A stretch of 64,000 nt of DNA from Winogradskyella tangerina (GCF_003260205.1 NZ_QERF01000008.1:186001-250000); one strand, 5' to 3'. Positions 27,265 through 36,107 are shown, counted from the first letter of the stretch. A program made the numbers and translations. The notes: generated from the letters alone by a model not told the origin.

Positions 27265-27828
27265 TTACCAAGGTGTGGCCAGATATGGGAAGGACGTTAA
27301 AAACGCTTTATCATTAGCATCTACATTATCGTTAGATAATCCAGGATTTTCAGAAAAATCTTCGCCTCCAAAAATCAGAAGTAATTCAACTGTAATAACA
27401 TCATCAGCCAAGGCTCTTCCAGTTAAAACATTTGTACCATCAAAAAAGGTTGTTGTTCCATCCAAGGATACATTTAGTACATCCGTAGCTAAAAGACCTG
27501 TAAATGCAGCGGCATCTAATCCTAATGCATTGGTATCACCTGGATTGGCGTATGCCGGACTTAAAGCTTGTAAATTGTTTTGAAACATGGCTTGAAACGC
27601 TCCACTCTGTTGAGATGGTATTGTAAGATTAAAGGCGTCTTTCATCCCCGAAGACACAAAAACAGTATTAACTGCTGGTCTACCCATTTGATCTTGTTGA
27701 ACAAATGTACCTGTGAAGTCTGGGCCAGTTGGATCATTATTAGTATTATCGTCGTCATTACTACAATTGTATGTAACCATTAATAGGCCAAGGACGATCG
27801 CGAAATATTTTATATTATTAATTTTCAT
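27265..27828 (-). CDS. DUF4331-like lipoprotein (short form)
   Basis: 187 aa. Lipoprotein signal (GLLMVTYNCSNDDD, Cys22). The rest (MGRPAVNTVFVSSGMKDAFN; FPYLATPW at the end) matches the C-terminal half of DUF4331 proteins, whose N-terminal half is the next gene upstream. Together the pair may be a split DUF4331. Periplasmic or outer-membrane; function unknown. Confidence 0.75.
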   Translation of the reverse strand: MKINNIKYFAIVLGLLMVTYNCSNDDDNTNNDPTGPDFTGTFVQQDQMGRPAVNTVFVSSGMKDAFNLTIPSQQSGAFQAMFQNNLQALSPAYANPGDTNALGLDAAAFTGLLATDVLNVSLDGTTTFFDGTNVLTGRALADDVITVELLLIFGGEDFSENPGLSNDNVDANDKAFLTSFPYLATPW

Positions 27829-27849
27829 GAGAATGTTGTTTTTTAATTA

Positions 27850-28503
27850 TTATCTTCTTTTTGATTCAACCCATGTGTTGATCGTACCTGAACCTCCAAT
27901 CATGGATTTTGGTACTTCTATTACAATTGATAAAACATTAGTTCCGGCAAAAGTATCGGCGCCTGGGTTGTTAAAACTTGTAGCATTACCTGATATGATC
28001 TGACTGTACTGCGCAAAGTCCATAAAAAATGGATCATCTCTCGGCCCAGCAAAAGCCATCATTCCACCAGACGAAGCAGTAATTGCAGATTGTCCGTAAG
28101 GTGTAATGTCTACCTCGAGTTGCGAAGCAGCATTGGTAACAATGGTACTGTTAATTCCTGTTTGAGCAGGAGCCGTTGGTCCGAAAACATACATTTTACC
28201 ATCTTGTGCAATAGCCTGGATAACTAAATCCTCAACATTGTCACCAGTGTTATCGATGTTGAACTCGATGAGTACATTTTCATCGAAGGTTGCATTTTGA
28301 CTGTCGTTGCCGGCAGCTAAAAGGCCTTGAACATTTGCTACAAAAGCGATGTTAGACGTGTTTTCACCTTGAAAGGCATAGAAATCAGTGATATCACTTG
28401 TACCACCTTGAACAGCAGGAGCATCAATATGATCTGCTGCAATTGCAACGAAAGTGGCGATGCCTAAAACTGCCGCTGCAACTAATAATTTTGATTTTTT
28501 CAT
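27850..28503 (-). CDS. DUF4331 secreted protein
   Basis: 217 aa. The signal peptide (residues 1-21) directly precedes the DUF4331 hallmark ADHIDAPAVQGGTSDITDFYAFQ. Further motifs are VLIEFNIDNTGDN and FAGPRDDPFFMDF. It is the first gene of a likely operon of four (two DUF4331 proteins, TPR lipoprotein, TonB receptor) that ends near 23691, next to the ECF sigma/anti-sigma pair. An ECF-controlled surface uptake system is a fair inference. Confidence 0.85.
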   Translation of the reverse strand: MKKSKLLVAAAVLGIATFVAIAADHIDAPAVQGGTSDITDFYAFQGENTSNIAFVANVQGLLAAGNDSQNATFDENVLIEFNIDNTGDNVEDLVIQAIAQDGKMYVFGPTAPAQTGINSTIVTNAASQLEVDITPYGQSAITASSGGMMAFAGPRDDPFFMDFAQYSQIISGNATSFNNPGADTFAGTNVLSIVIEVPKSMIGGSGTINTWVESKRR

Positions 28504-28590
28504 AATACTTGAGATTTTGTTAATTATTGTGTCTCTGTTTTACCTACGAAAAAATCTACGAGGGGGTTTTAAAAAATTTTTATTAATCAG

Positions 28591-28722
28591 ATTATTGGGC
28601 ATATTCAATCTGATCTGACAGCAATTAAAATTGAATATACCTTTGCTTATGTGAAAGATAAGACTGGGAAATTAAGAACCGTTGCACATCAGTCCTCATT
28701 GCCTTATACACCGGCGAAGTAA
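28591..28722 (+). pseudogene. C-terminal remnant of a SnoaL/CaMKII-association-type protein
   Basis: The frame with no proper start encodes IKIEYTFAYVKDKTGKLRT then VAHQSSLPYTPAK and a stop. Proteins of the DUF4440/CaMKII-association fold end with the pattern TFVYVKxxGxWxIxHHHSSxMP, which this resembles. The rest of the gene is missing. It lies in the 337-base gap between DUF4331 and DUF2490 genes, where I see no other gene. Confidence 0.45.
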
Positions 28723-28840
28723 TTTATTCCAGAAGAATTCATAATATTCTATAATTTTGAATCTTTAATTATAGAACGTCAAAATAAAATTACAAATACC
28801 CAACTTCTAGATTGGAGATGGGTTTTAACTTATTAATTAC

Positions 28841-29539
28841 ATGAAGAACACTATTTTACTTTTTGTTTTCTGCTTCGGCATTTCTAATATTATAACAGCA
28901 CAGGGTCCTGATGAAGATCAACTTGGTGCCTGGTATATGTATTTCTTTAATGCCGATTTTAACGAGTCACAATGGGGAATTCAAGGAGATTATCAATATC
29001 GTGATTGGCGAGGCTTGGGTGATAGAGAACAATTACTTCTGCGTACAGGATTAACCTATAGACCTAAAGAGGCTAATGTTAAATTCACACTCGGTTATGC
29101 AAATATTACCACTGGTCGGTTCGGTGAAGAATTAGATGCTCCGGTATCAGAAAATAGAATTTACCAAGAAGCACTATTCGGACAAACACTTTGGAAAAAA
29201 CTACTTCTCACCCATAGAATTAGATACGAGCAGCGGTTTGTAGAAAACCAAGATTTTAGAACAAGATATCGTTACAATTTGTTTGTAAACATTCCGTTAA
29301 AAGGTACTTCTTTAAGTCCGAAGACCACCTATTTTGCATTTTATAATGAAATATTCATCAATGGTGAGCGCCAAATTGGTGATAATCAAAATGTACAATT
29401 CTTTGATCGAAATAGAACCTATTTAGGTCTCGGCTATGTTCTGAACGAAAATATTAGATTTCAAATCGGATGGATGGAGCAAACTACCGTCAACTGGCAA
29501 AAAGGTCAGTTACAGTTTAGTATGCATCACAACTTTTAA
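28841..29539 (+). CDS. DUF2490 outer-membrane beta-barrel protein
   Basis: 232 aa. A signal peptide (residues 1-20, ending ITAQ) and alternating amphipathic strands throughout, with RYEQRFVENQDFRTRYRYNL and terminal LQFSMHHNF, match DUF2490. These are predicted small outer-membrane barrels of unknown function. Single gene, followed by a terminator at about 29722. Confidence 0.85.
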   Translation: MKNTILLFVFCFGISNIITAQGPDEDQLGAWYMYFFNADFNESQWGIQGDYQYRDWRGLGDREQLLLRTGLTYRPKEANVKFTLGYANITTGRFGEELDAPVSENRIYQEALFGQTLWKKLLLTHRIRYEQRFVENQDFRTRYRYNLFVNIPLKGTSLSPKTTYFAFYNEIFINGERQIGDNQNVQFFDRNRTYLGLGYVLNENIRFQIGWMEQTTVNWQKGQLQFSMHHNF

Positions 29540-29997
29540 TTCTTCCGAAAAAAAATTCAAAATTTATAAAACCACCTTATTTACTTTTTCGTAAGTGTAT
29601 AAGAATACCCAAAATACGGTTATTAATTAAGATTAATTGTCTTTATTTTTAATAGCGGCATTATTTAATGCCCAGCTTTAGTTAATCAGGAGATCATTAA
29701 TTTGATTTCCAGTTAGGGAAGAAAAGAGCGGAAATAAAATTCCGCTCTTTTCGATTTTTACAATTATTACGCTTTATCAATGATTTTACAACTGGAAGGG
29801 GTTATGTTACTTCACCAATATAAATTGATAAATGTGTGCAAGGTATTTCGATACCTTCATCCTTAAAGGTTCGGTATTGGTTGAGAAATGGAATTTTAAG
29901 CATTGACATTTCTTTCTATCCTATATTCTAGAAATAGATATTGTCAGTATTAATCTCGACAATCGACGCACATGTCTTCTATTATTTTATATAGCCC
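29540..29997. other. 458-base intergenic region
   Basis: Apart from the hairpin terminator at 29722-29751 I see no gene, repeat or operator here. Confidence 0.6.
29722..29757 (+). terminator. Intrinsic terminator
   Basis: Stem AAAAGAGCGGAA/TTCCGCTCTTTT with a 6-base loop, followed by CGATTTTT. It is 183 bases past the DUF2490 stop. Confidence 0.75.
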
Positions 29998-31062
29998 TTA
30001 CAGCCATTTTTTCCTTTTGAAATAAATTAATAATCCACCTCCAATAAGTATTACCAATACCCAAAAAATAGGATATGCGTACGGATATTCAAGTTCTGGT
30101 ATATATTTAAAATTCATCCCATAAATGCCTGCTAGGAAAGTCAATGGTATAAATATAGATGCAAAAATTGTGAGCACCTTCATGACATTATTGAGTGAAT
30201 TACTCATATTGGTATTATAAATATTTAGCTGATCGGAGACCAGATTATTATATAATTCAATGGCTTCTGAAGACATGGTAACCAAATCACTAAGATCCTG
30301 AAGAAAAACTTTGTTCTTCTCTTGAAATAGTGTGCTTTCAGATTTTAAATAGCCAATGATCACATCTTTTACAGGTCGAACTGTTTTTCTTAAGTAATTG
30401 AGCTCGGTTTTGAGGTTGTATATTTCCTGCGCCAGTCCCTTTTCTTGGGTCTTAAATATTCGGTCTTCCAACTCATCGATTCTTCTTCCAAGGGTTTCGA
30501 TAGCTATCGTATAATTATCAGCGATAGCGTCCATTAACGCATAGACTAGATAATCATTATCATTGAGTCGCACTCTGCCTTTATTATTTCTTATACGTTC
30601 TCTTACAGGCTCAAAAACATCGCCTTTACGCTCTTGTATGGTAACTACGAAATGTTTCCCTAAAATGAGAGTGATCTGTTCAGCAATAATTATTTTTTTC
30701 GACTCATCAAACCTTATCATCTTTATGATAAACACATCAAAATTATCGTAGCATTCAAAGGTTGGTCGTTGATCTGTATTAAGAATATCTTCGAGTAGTA
30801 AAGGAGGAATGGTAAAAATATCTCCAAACTCCTTTATTAATTGAATCTCATGCAAGCCACAGATATTTAACCAAGTAACGCCTTCTTGGGTAATATTGGG
30901 TTCGATCTCTGAAACAGAAGACAGGTCTTTTTCGATGAGCTTTTTCTTGTCATAATCCATAACCTGAACAATCGGACTCTCCATTTTTTGTGTTCCGATA
31001 AAAACGAGGGTTCCTGGAGCAAGACCTTTGGTATCAGAGCGATCCTTTATAAAACGAGCCAT
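29998..31062 (-). CDS. corA: CorA family Mg/Co transporter
   Basis: 354 aa, the normal CorA length. The long N-terminal cytoplasmic alpha/beta domain and stalk helix lead to two C-terminal membrane helices. The selectivity motif GMN is present in FLAGIYGMNFKYIPE between them, and the C-terminus ends in a basic cluster (YFKRKKWL). It forms a pentameric inner-membrane channel for Mg2+ (or Co2+). Encoded next to a mechanosensitive channel and Dps, which suggests an ion/osmotic stress cluster. Confidence 0.95.
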   Translation of the reverse strand: MARFIKDRSDTKGLAPGTLVFIGTQKMESPIVQVMDYDKKKLIEKDLSSVSEIEPNITQEGVTWLNICGLHEIQLIKEFGDIFTIPPLLLEDILNTDQRPTFECYDNFDVFIIKMIRFDESKKIIIAEQITLILGKHFVVTIQERKGDVFEPVRERIRNNKGRVRLNDNDYLVYALMDAIADNYTIAIETLGRRIDELEDRIFKTQEKGLAQEIYNLKTELNYLRKTVRPVKDVIIGYLKSESTLFQEKNKVFLQDLSDLVTMSSEAIELYNNLVSDQLNIYNTNMSNSLNNVMKVLTIFASIFIPLTFLAGIYGMNFKYIPELEYPYAYPIFWVLVILIGGGLLIYFKRKKWL

Positions 31063-31166
31063 AGTGGTTGATTTTTCCTTTTAAATATAACCAAAGTGTT
31101 TTGGATTTATAGGTCTCTACATAGAATTTTATCTGCATGGTCTACGATTCAGAAATTTTTAAATAG

Positions 31167-31195
31167 AAAAAAGCCACCTATTCGGTGGCTTTTCT
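31167..31195 (-). terminator. Intrinsic terminator after the MscS gene
   Basis: Stem AAAAGCCACC/GGTGGCTTTT, 5-base loop, on the minus strand followed by T residues. It lies 40 bases past the MscS stop. Confidence 0.75.
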
Positions 31196-31233
31196 TCAAA
31201 AACAATCAATCAAAAAATCAATCTTTAACCATA

Positions 31234-32136
31234 TTAATTATGACTAAAAACTTCTAACTCTTTATTGAGTACTGATAAGGTATTCTTATCAATATCGAGC
31301 GTTCTGATAGGGAATGGAATATTAATTCCTTCCTTGTCAAATGCCTTTTTAAGAGCAATTATAACGTCGCTTTTTGCCCTTAGTTTTGCTAAACCATTTT
31401 CACCATAAACCCAAAACCGCGCTAAGAAATTGATACTACTATCTCCATACTCAGTATAATAAAACTCTGCAGTTTCATCAATGTCATCCTGATTATAAAG
31501 TGTGTTGATTACGTTTAAGGTGACCTCTTTTACATTTTCGAGATCAGAATTATAACCAACGCCACACTCAATGGAGACACGCATTTTTTTGGTCAGTGAA
31601 AAGTTTTTGAATGGTTTATCAATAATTGACTTGTTAGGAATAATAACAACGTTATTGTCCGCTTCTTTTAAGGTTAAGTAATTCAAAGCTATGTCGACCA
31701 CTTCACCCTCATATCCGTTGGTATTGATCCAATTGCCGTAGCGTATATTCTTTCTAAATGATAATACGATACCGGCAATAGTATTAGACAGAGTTCCTTG
31801 AAGTGCCAAACCAATCACTATACCAGAAATACCAGCACCTGTAAGCAAGCCTCTAACAGTCTGACTCAAATTGAGTGCACTTAATGCCAAAAATAAACCA
31901 GCAATTACAATTGTTACTGATGAAACTCTGGCAATGAGTTTCGTTACGGCTGTTTGATTTATTCTCTTATAGACTAGTTTCAATACCACATTATATACTA
32001 GTCTCGACATAAAATAACTCAGCACCATTACGATAAGTGCAATTCCCAAATTTGGGAGGTTAGATACCAGAGTATCTAACCAAGACTCCAATTTAGTTGT
32101 GACTGCGCTTGTTGTTGTTCCTATTTCTTGTTCCAT
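31234..32136 (-). CDS. MscS-type small mechanosensitive channel
   Basis: 300 aa. Three N-terminal membrane helices; TM3 is the Ala/Gly-rich LLTGAGISGIVIGLALQGTLSNTIAGIVL, which lines the pore. The beta domain has NTNGYEGEVVDIALNYLTLKEADNNVVIIPN and the C-terminal domain has INFLARFWVYG. It opens under membrane tension and releases solutes on hypo-osmotic shock. It starts 44 bases after Dps on the same strand, so the two may share a transcript. Confidence 0.93.
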   Translation of the reverse strand: MEQEIGTTTSAVTTKLESWLDTLVSNLPNLGIALIVMVLSYFMSRLVYNVVLKLVYKRINQTAVTKLIARVSSVTIVIAGLFLALSALNLSQTVRGLLTGAGISGIVIGLALQGTLSNTIAGIVLSFRKNIRYGNWINTNGYEGEVVDIALNYLTLKEADNNVVIIPNKSIIDKPFKNFSLTKKMRVSIECGVGYNSDLENVKEVTLNVINTLYNQDDIDETAEFYYTEYGDSSINFLARFWVYGENGLAKLRAKSDVIIALKKAFDKEGINIPFPIRTLDIDKNTLSVLNKELEVFSHN

Positions 32137-32179
32137 TGCAATTATTTTATTTGATTAATTATTTATTGAATCCGATCTA

Positions 32180-32677
32180 TTATTTACACCATGAAGTAAA
32201 CATCCAGTTTCTCTTCTCGATACGTCTCATAAAATCGGTCACCATTTGTTCGGTGGCATTGTCTCCTATGTTCAAGGAGATATTTAACACATTCAATAAA
32301 CCATCATGCAATAGTTCGTAGTCTTTGAGTATTTCACTTACCATGGCCGTTGCGGATAATGGTTTTTCAATATCATTAATTGTTGCAATGCTTGAAATAT
32401 CTTTTAAGGATAGCATTGGCTTAATGTTGAAAATTCTCATACGTTCTGCTATGGTATCGATACTTGCCGCTACCGTGGTATATTCATTTTCAAATTCCTC
32501 GTGTAGTTCGAAAAAATCTGGTCCTTCTACATTCCAATGGAAGTTTCTCAACTTATGGTAAAACATTTGGTAGTTGGCTAATAAATGTTTTAATCCAGTT
32601 ACCAGTTCTGATCCTTCTTCTAAGGTGAATCCTAATTTTTTTGTTTTTATGTTTTTCTTTATTTCTTTAGTTTCCAT
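32180..32677 (-). CDS. dps: Dps/ferritin-like DNA-protection protein
   Basis: 165 aa, typical Dps length. The ferroxidase-site signature at subunit interfaces is present: HKLRNFHWNVEGPDFFELHEEFENEY. A Lys-rich N-terminus (EIKKNIKTKKLG) can bind DNA. Dps 12-mers store iron oxidised by H2O2 and shield DNA in stress and stationary phase. The upstream gap holds conserved block A, shared with the sigma factor and the gene at 34977. Confidence 0.92.
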   Translation of the reverse strand: METKEIKKNIKTKKLGFTLEEGSELVTGLKHLLANYQMFYHKLRNFHWNVEGPDFFELHEEFENEYTTVAASIDTIAERMRIFNIKPMLSLKDISSIATINDIEKPLSATAMVSEILKDYELLHDGLLNVLNISLNIGDNATEQMVTDFMRRIEKRNWMFTSWCK

Positions 32678-32780
32678 ATTATTTTTGTTTTAATTGTTTA
32701 ACGAATAGAATTGTAAGCTATCCCAAATGTTTAGGATAGATCAATTCATAATTTAATTTTTGATTTTTGGCACCCGAAAA

Positions 32781-32923
32781 GAGTGCAGACATAGTGTTTA
32801 GGCTAAGATGCCTAGAACACGTTTTCTATTGTAGATTGTTTTGATGTCATATGTAAAAGATACACTTATCTATCAGAATTCCAAAAGATTAACAGGGTTT
32901 AACGTTTTTAAGAATGGCTTAAC
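32781..32923 (-). promoter_or_regulatory. Conserved 143-bp upstream block A (dps)
   Basis: From GAGTGCAGACAT to GGCTTAAC. It shares with block B (33999-34141, same length) the landmarks CTAAG-GAT-CCTAGAACAC, ATGTCAT, AAAAGATTAACA-GG-TTTAAC and CTTAAC in the same order and spacing. On the minus strand GTTAA repeats occur at 20- and 10-base intervals. It occupies most of the 315-base gap upstream of dps. Confidence 0.65.
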
Positions 32924-32992
32924 ATTAATAGATGAATGTTGACTAGATAAAGTGATTTTTATGGTGTTCATTCTGTCTGAAGCCATTCCATT

Positions 32993-33859
32993 TTAGCCTA
33001 AAAATGGAATTAAATTTTGATGCAATGCTTTTATTCTTAATTTGTTCAATGCTTTATCTCTTATTTGCCTCACCCGCTCTCTAGAAAGATTGAATAAATC
33101 ACCAATCTCCGACAATGACATTGCCCTATAACCGTCTAAGCCAAAATTAAGTTGAAGCACCGCAGATTGTCTTGAAGTCAGTAAATTTAAGCTTCTGCTT
33201 ATCTCAGTTTGAAGCGAATCCTTTATTAAGTTGGCATCTGGTTTTGGTGAGTCGTCAGTGTTTAGTACACTCTGAAGATTAAAGTCGTCATTATCACTTG
33301 ATAAAGGCGCATCAATCGATATTGCACGACGCGCATGCTTAATAGCACCTTTTATTTCATTTTTACTCAAATCTGTAGCCTGAGCAAGCTCTTCAGGCGA
33401 TGGTTCACGTTCAAACTCTTGTTCTAAAAGGCTTCTTGCACTAAGCACTTTATTTATTGCAGCATTTTTGTTAACCGGCAATCTAACCGTTCTGGAGTGC
33501 TCACCAATGGCTTTCAAAATAGACTGACGTATCCACCAAACGGCATAGGATATAAACTTGAATCCTCTAGTTTCATCGAAACGCCTGGCCGCTTTTACCA
33601 ATCCAATATTTCCTTCATTAATTAGATCTGTTAACCTTAAGCCTCTATTTTGATATTGTTTGGCAACGGACACCACAAATCTCAAATTGGCAGTGACCAA
33701 TTTATGCAGTGCTTTTTCATCACCTTTTTTAATTCGTTGGGCAAGTTCTACCTCTTCATCGGCGGTAATCATTTCTAGATTGCTTACTTCCTGCAAATAC
33801 TTATTCAATGACTCCGTTTCTCGGTTGGTAATCTGTTTAGTTATTTTTAATTGTCTCAA
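32993..33859 (-). CDS. RpoD-related (group 2) sigma-70 factor paralogue
   Basis: 288 aa, the size of the Bacteroidota housekeeping sigma factor, and it begins like it (MRQLKITKQITNRETESLNKYLQEVSNLE). Region 2 is intact (ANLRFVVSVAKQYQNRGLRLTDLINEGNIGLVKAARRFDETRGFKFISYAVWWIRQSIL); region 4 has the HTH LSEIGDLFNLSRERVRQIRDKALNKLR. Several positions differ from the housekeeping form as I know it (ending HQNLIPFLG, IGEHSRTVRLPVNKN). With Dps, MscS and CorA beside it, it is probably a stress sigma factor, not the primary one. Upstream block B may let it be controlled together with dps. Confidence 0.88.
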   Translation of the reverse strand: MRQLKITKQITNRETESLNKYLQEVSNLEMITADEEVELAQRIKKGDEKALHKLVTANLRFVVSVAKQYQNRGLRLTDLINEGNIGLVKAARRFDETRGFKFISYAVWWIRQSILKAIGEHSRTVRLPVNKNAAINKVLSARSLLEQEFEREPSPEELAQATDLSKNEIKGAIKHARRAISIDAPLSSDNDDFNLQSVLNTDDSPKPDANLIKDSLQTEISRSLNLLTSRQSAVLQLNFGLDGYRAMSLSEIGDLFNLSRERVRQIRDKALNKLRIKALHQNLIPFLG

Positions 33860-33998
33860 GGTCTATGGTTTTATTATTTTATTAAACTATTGTTTCACGG
33901 TGTAAGCTCATCTTAAATCCTAACATAACCGAAGCGGTTTGCCAGAATTATTTAATTTCTATGTAATTGATTTTAGTTATGAGATAGTCACTCAAAAT

Positions 33999-34141
33999 GA
34001 GTGTAGACATTAAATCTAAGCTAGGATACCTAGAACACTTTTTCTTTCGTTTATAGTTGTAATGTCATAATTTTAATATAAAGCTATATCTCAAAAATCC
34101 AAAAGATTAACAAGGTTTAACTATTTTTTGAACACCTTAAC
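33999..34141 (-). promoter_or_regulatory. Conserved 143-bp upstream block B (sigma factor)
   Basis: From GAGTGTAGACAT to CACCTTAAC, the counterpart of block A with the same order and length. It lies 140 bases upstream of the sigma factor start and 95 bases from the divergent DUF3124 gene, which it could also serve. GTTAA repeats have 20- and 10-base spacing. Confidence 0.65.
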
Positions 34142-34235
34142 ATCTGGATGTTCTTCATTATATTTCAAAAGCGCATTTGGTCCTAACTAGGATCATTTAT
34201 TTATCTTTATAATCAATTCCAAACTTGAATTTAAA

Positions 34236-34757
34236 ATGAGACAGACAAGAAATCTATTATTTGTATTAATCGTAGTCCTATCATCATGTATAGATAAAAA
34301 TCCAAATTTGGACACTGAAGGTAAGGACGAGTTGAAGGCTCTCGAAGCTACTTCTGTCCCTGAAGAAGATGCCCTTAATTACAATCAAAGATTTTATGTG
34401 CCAATTTATTCAGATATTTATGTGGATGCTCAAAATCCTAAGCAACTTTTATCAGCAACCTTAAGCATAAGAAACACTCATTTAACCGATTCGCTTTTCA
34501 TAAGTAAAATTGAATACTACAATACAAACGGAAATCTTGTACAAAAGTTTATAGACTATACCATCAATCTTCCTCCAATGGCAACCGTAAATTATGTTAT
34601 TGAAAAGGAGGATGACTCTGGTGGAAATGGTGCAAACTTCATTGTTGAAGTTAGTGCAAAATCTGAAGAGATTAAACCTTTAATTCAAGCTGTTATGATT
34701 GGCAATTATGCCAATAAATCCTTTTCGTTTCTTACAGATGGCTATGCTTTAGACTAA
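34236..34757 (+). CDS. DUF3124 lipoprotein
   Basis: 173 aa. Lipoprotein signal LLFVLIVVLSSC (Cys18). The body matches DUF3124: FYVPIYSDIYVDAQNPKQLLSATLSIRNTHLTDSLFISKIEYYNTNG, then LPPMATVNYVIEKEDDSGGNGANFIVE. Function unknown; these are periplasmic proteins. Divergent from the sigma factor gene across block B. Confidence 0.8.
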   Translation: MRQTRNLLFVLIVVLSSCIDKNPNLDTEGKDELKALEATSVPEEDALNYNQRFYVPIYSDIYVDAQNPKQLLSATLSIRNTHLTDSLFISKIEYYNTNGNLVQKFIDYTINLPPMATVNYVIEKEDDSGGNGANFIVEVSAKSEEIKPLIQAVMIGNYANKSFSFLTDGYALD

Positions 34758-34762
34758 AGTCA

Positions 34763-34954
34763 TTAAATAAATAAGTGACAATCCTTACAGTCTTTCACTT
34801 CGCCATAATAGGTTTCTCGATATTTGTGAAGCGTTTTAATCGGGACTCCAAAAAAGTATCTTTTAATGTAGGTTACCCGGGCAGTGAGTTTACCCATAGG
34901 TCGGCTGAAATAATTTTCTGTTGTTGTTTTTCTCTTAATACTAACAATTTTCAT
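34763..34954 (-). CDS. Small basic hypothetical protein
   Basis: 63 aa: MKIVSIKRKTTTENYFSRPM followed by a Lys/Arg/Tyr-rich chain ending CKDCHLFI with a CxxC. No family recognised. It follows the gene at 34977 by 22 bases on the same strand, so they likely share one transcript under block C control. Confidence 0.5.
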   Translation of the reverse strand: MKIVSIKRKTTTENYFSRPMGKLTARVTYIKRYFFGVPIKTLHKYRETYYGEVKDCKDCHLFI

Positions 34955-34976
34955 GATTATTATGGTCTTTGATTTT

Positions 34977-35333
34977 TTAAATTGAATGAATTACGGCGTT
35001 GATATTATGACGTTTTACAATTCGCTCGGTAAAAGCCTTATGCCCTCGCGGTGCTAATAAATGTAATTTGCCTTTTTTCATTGAGGCCATAAAACTTAGT
35101 ATTTTCCACTTAACGACCGTCTTTCTGGGGTTTTCGTTTTTTAGAGCAACATCCGTGAAGTGTTTTGCTCCCTTTGGAGTGATGAATGAGAAATCCGCTT
35201 GAAATTCCTCGTTGTTGGATTTACTTCGAAATACCTTAGGATCTTCATAGCCTTCAAGTTTTGCCCTTAAGTTTGTTGTTTGTTTTTTATTGACCCACTT
35301 TAATGCTTGATTTAAATAATTGTTTTTGTTCAT
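34977..35333 (-). CDS. Hypothetical basic protein of the stress block
   Basis: 118 aa, rich in Lys/Arg/Asn: MNKNNYLNQALKWVNKKQTT, then FSFITPKGAKHFTDVALKNENPRKTVVKW. I recognise no domain; the size and charge would suit a nucleic-acid-binding or stress protein, but this is a guess. Conserved upstream block C precedes it, linking its control to dps and the sigma factor. Confidence 0.65.
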   Translation of the reverse strand: MNKNNYLNQALKWVNKKQTTNLRAKLEGYEDPKVFRSKSNNEEFQADFSFITPKGAKHFTDVALKNENPRKTVVKWKILSFMASMKKGKLHLLAPRGHKAFTERIVKRHNINAVIHSI

Positions 35334-35445
35334 AATTATGAATTTTATTGATTTAATTGAATAGAATGATCTATTTAAATAATAGTTGATAAGAAATGTG
35401 ATGAAATAGAACTAAATATCGCGTACGAAGAACAGAATAGGCAGA

Positions 35446-35536
35446 GCCTAGAAAACAAATGACGATAGATAGATTTTTTGCATAACTTAAAAATAAATTT
35501 TCCTTTAAAAAATGCAAATCATTAACAGAGTTTAAC
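35446..35536 (-). promoter_or_regulatory. Conserved upstream block C
   Basis: Shorter relative of blocks A and B: GCCTAGAA-AC at the left, ATTAACAGAGTTTAACG at the right, 91 bases across against 94 in A and B. The left landmark and middle match less well. It lies 113 bases upstream of the start at 35333. The rest of the 35334-35700 gap holds only this and a terminator. Confidence 0.5.
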
Positions 35537-35613
35537 GTTTTTATTTCATTTTCAATAACTCTATTTTCTACTAAAAATTGAAACCTAACTATTTGAATTT
35601 CAGTATTAAAAAT

Positions 35614-35644
35614 AAAAAAGGAGAGCCTTTTTTGCTCTCCTTTT
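35614..35644 (-). terminator. Intrinsic terminator
   Basis: Stem AAAAGGAGAGC/GCTCTCCTTTT with a 7-base loop and flanking A/T runs, 57 bases past the stop of the minus-strand gene at 35701. Confidence 0.75.
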
Positions 35645-35700
35645 CGTTCAATCAATCAATTGCAAACATTAATCAACCTTCATCATCCATCTCAGATCTT

Positions 35701-36015
35701 CTACTTAACCAATTCTAATTTTACGATGGTCCAGATTTCATATTCATCTTCTGTTTCATCAGTTTTTGTTTCGATGGTATAAGAAATATTGAAAGTTTTA
35801 CCCTCAAATTTCTTGTCCTTCAAATCGAATGTTTTTAAAACACCGTCTTCAATTTTTTCAAATTCGTAGGTTTCATCTTCATCCACACTATCTGTGAAGT
35901 AAAAAATACCATCTTCAAACCCGTCATAAGTCGCCGTTAGTAATTTTGTCTCTTGTTTAAAATCACTACTTACTATGGTTACCAATGCTAAAATAACAAT
36001 GCTAAATATTTTCAT
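35701..36015 (-). CDS. Small secreted hypothetical protein
   Basis: 104 aa. A short signal peptide (IFSIVILALVTIVSS) precedes an acidic beta-rich chain (DGFEDGIFYFTDSVDEDETYEFEKI). No family recognised; likely periplasmic. The upstream gap has a perfect palindrome at 36089. Confidence 0.65.
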   Translation of the reverse strand: MKIFSIVILALVTIVSSDFKQETKLLTATYDGFEDGIFYFTDSVDEDETYEFEKIEDGVLKTFDLKDKKFEGKTFNISYTIETKTDETEDEYEIWTIVKLELVK

Positions 36016-36088
36016 TTTTCTTAAAATTTTAATTGTTGTCTATTAGATTAATCGGATGTTTTGCCACCTCAAGTCCGTTGCTTTTAGT

Positions 36089-36107
36089 ACTATCAAATTT
36101 TGATAGT
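36089..36107. promoter_or_regulatory. 19-bp palindrome, operator candidate
   Basis: ACTATCAAATTTTGATAGT, perfectly symmetric about its central base, 74 bases upstream of the gene at 35701-36015. The binding protein is unknown. Confidence 0.4.

Noticed and set aside
35371..35655. 94-aa minus-strand ORF
   Set aside because: It starts inside the terminator hairpin and runs across conserved block C; no protein-like features.
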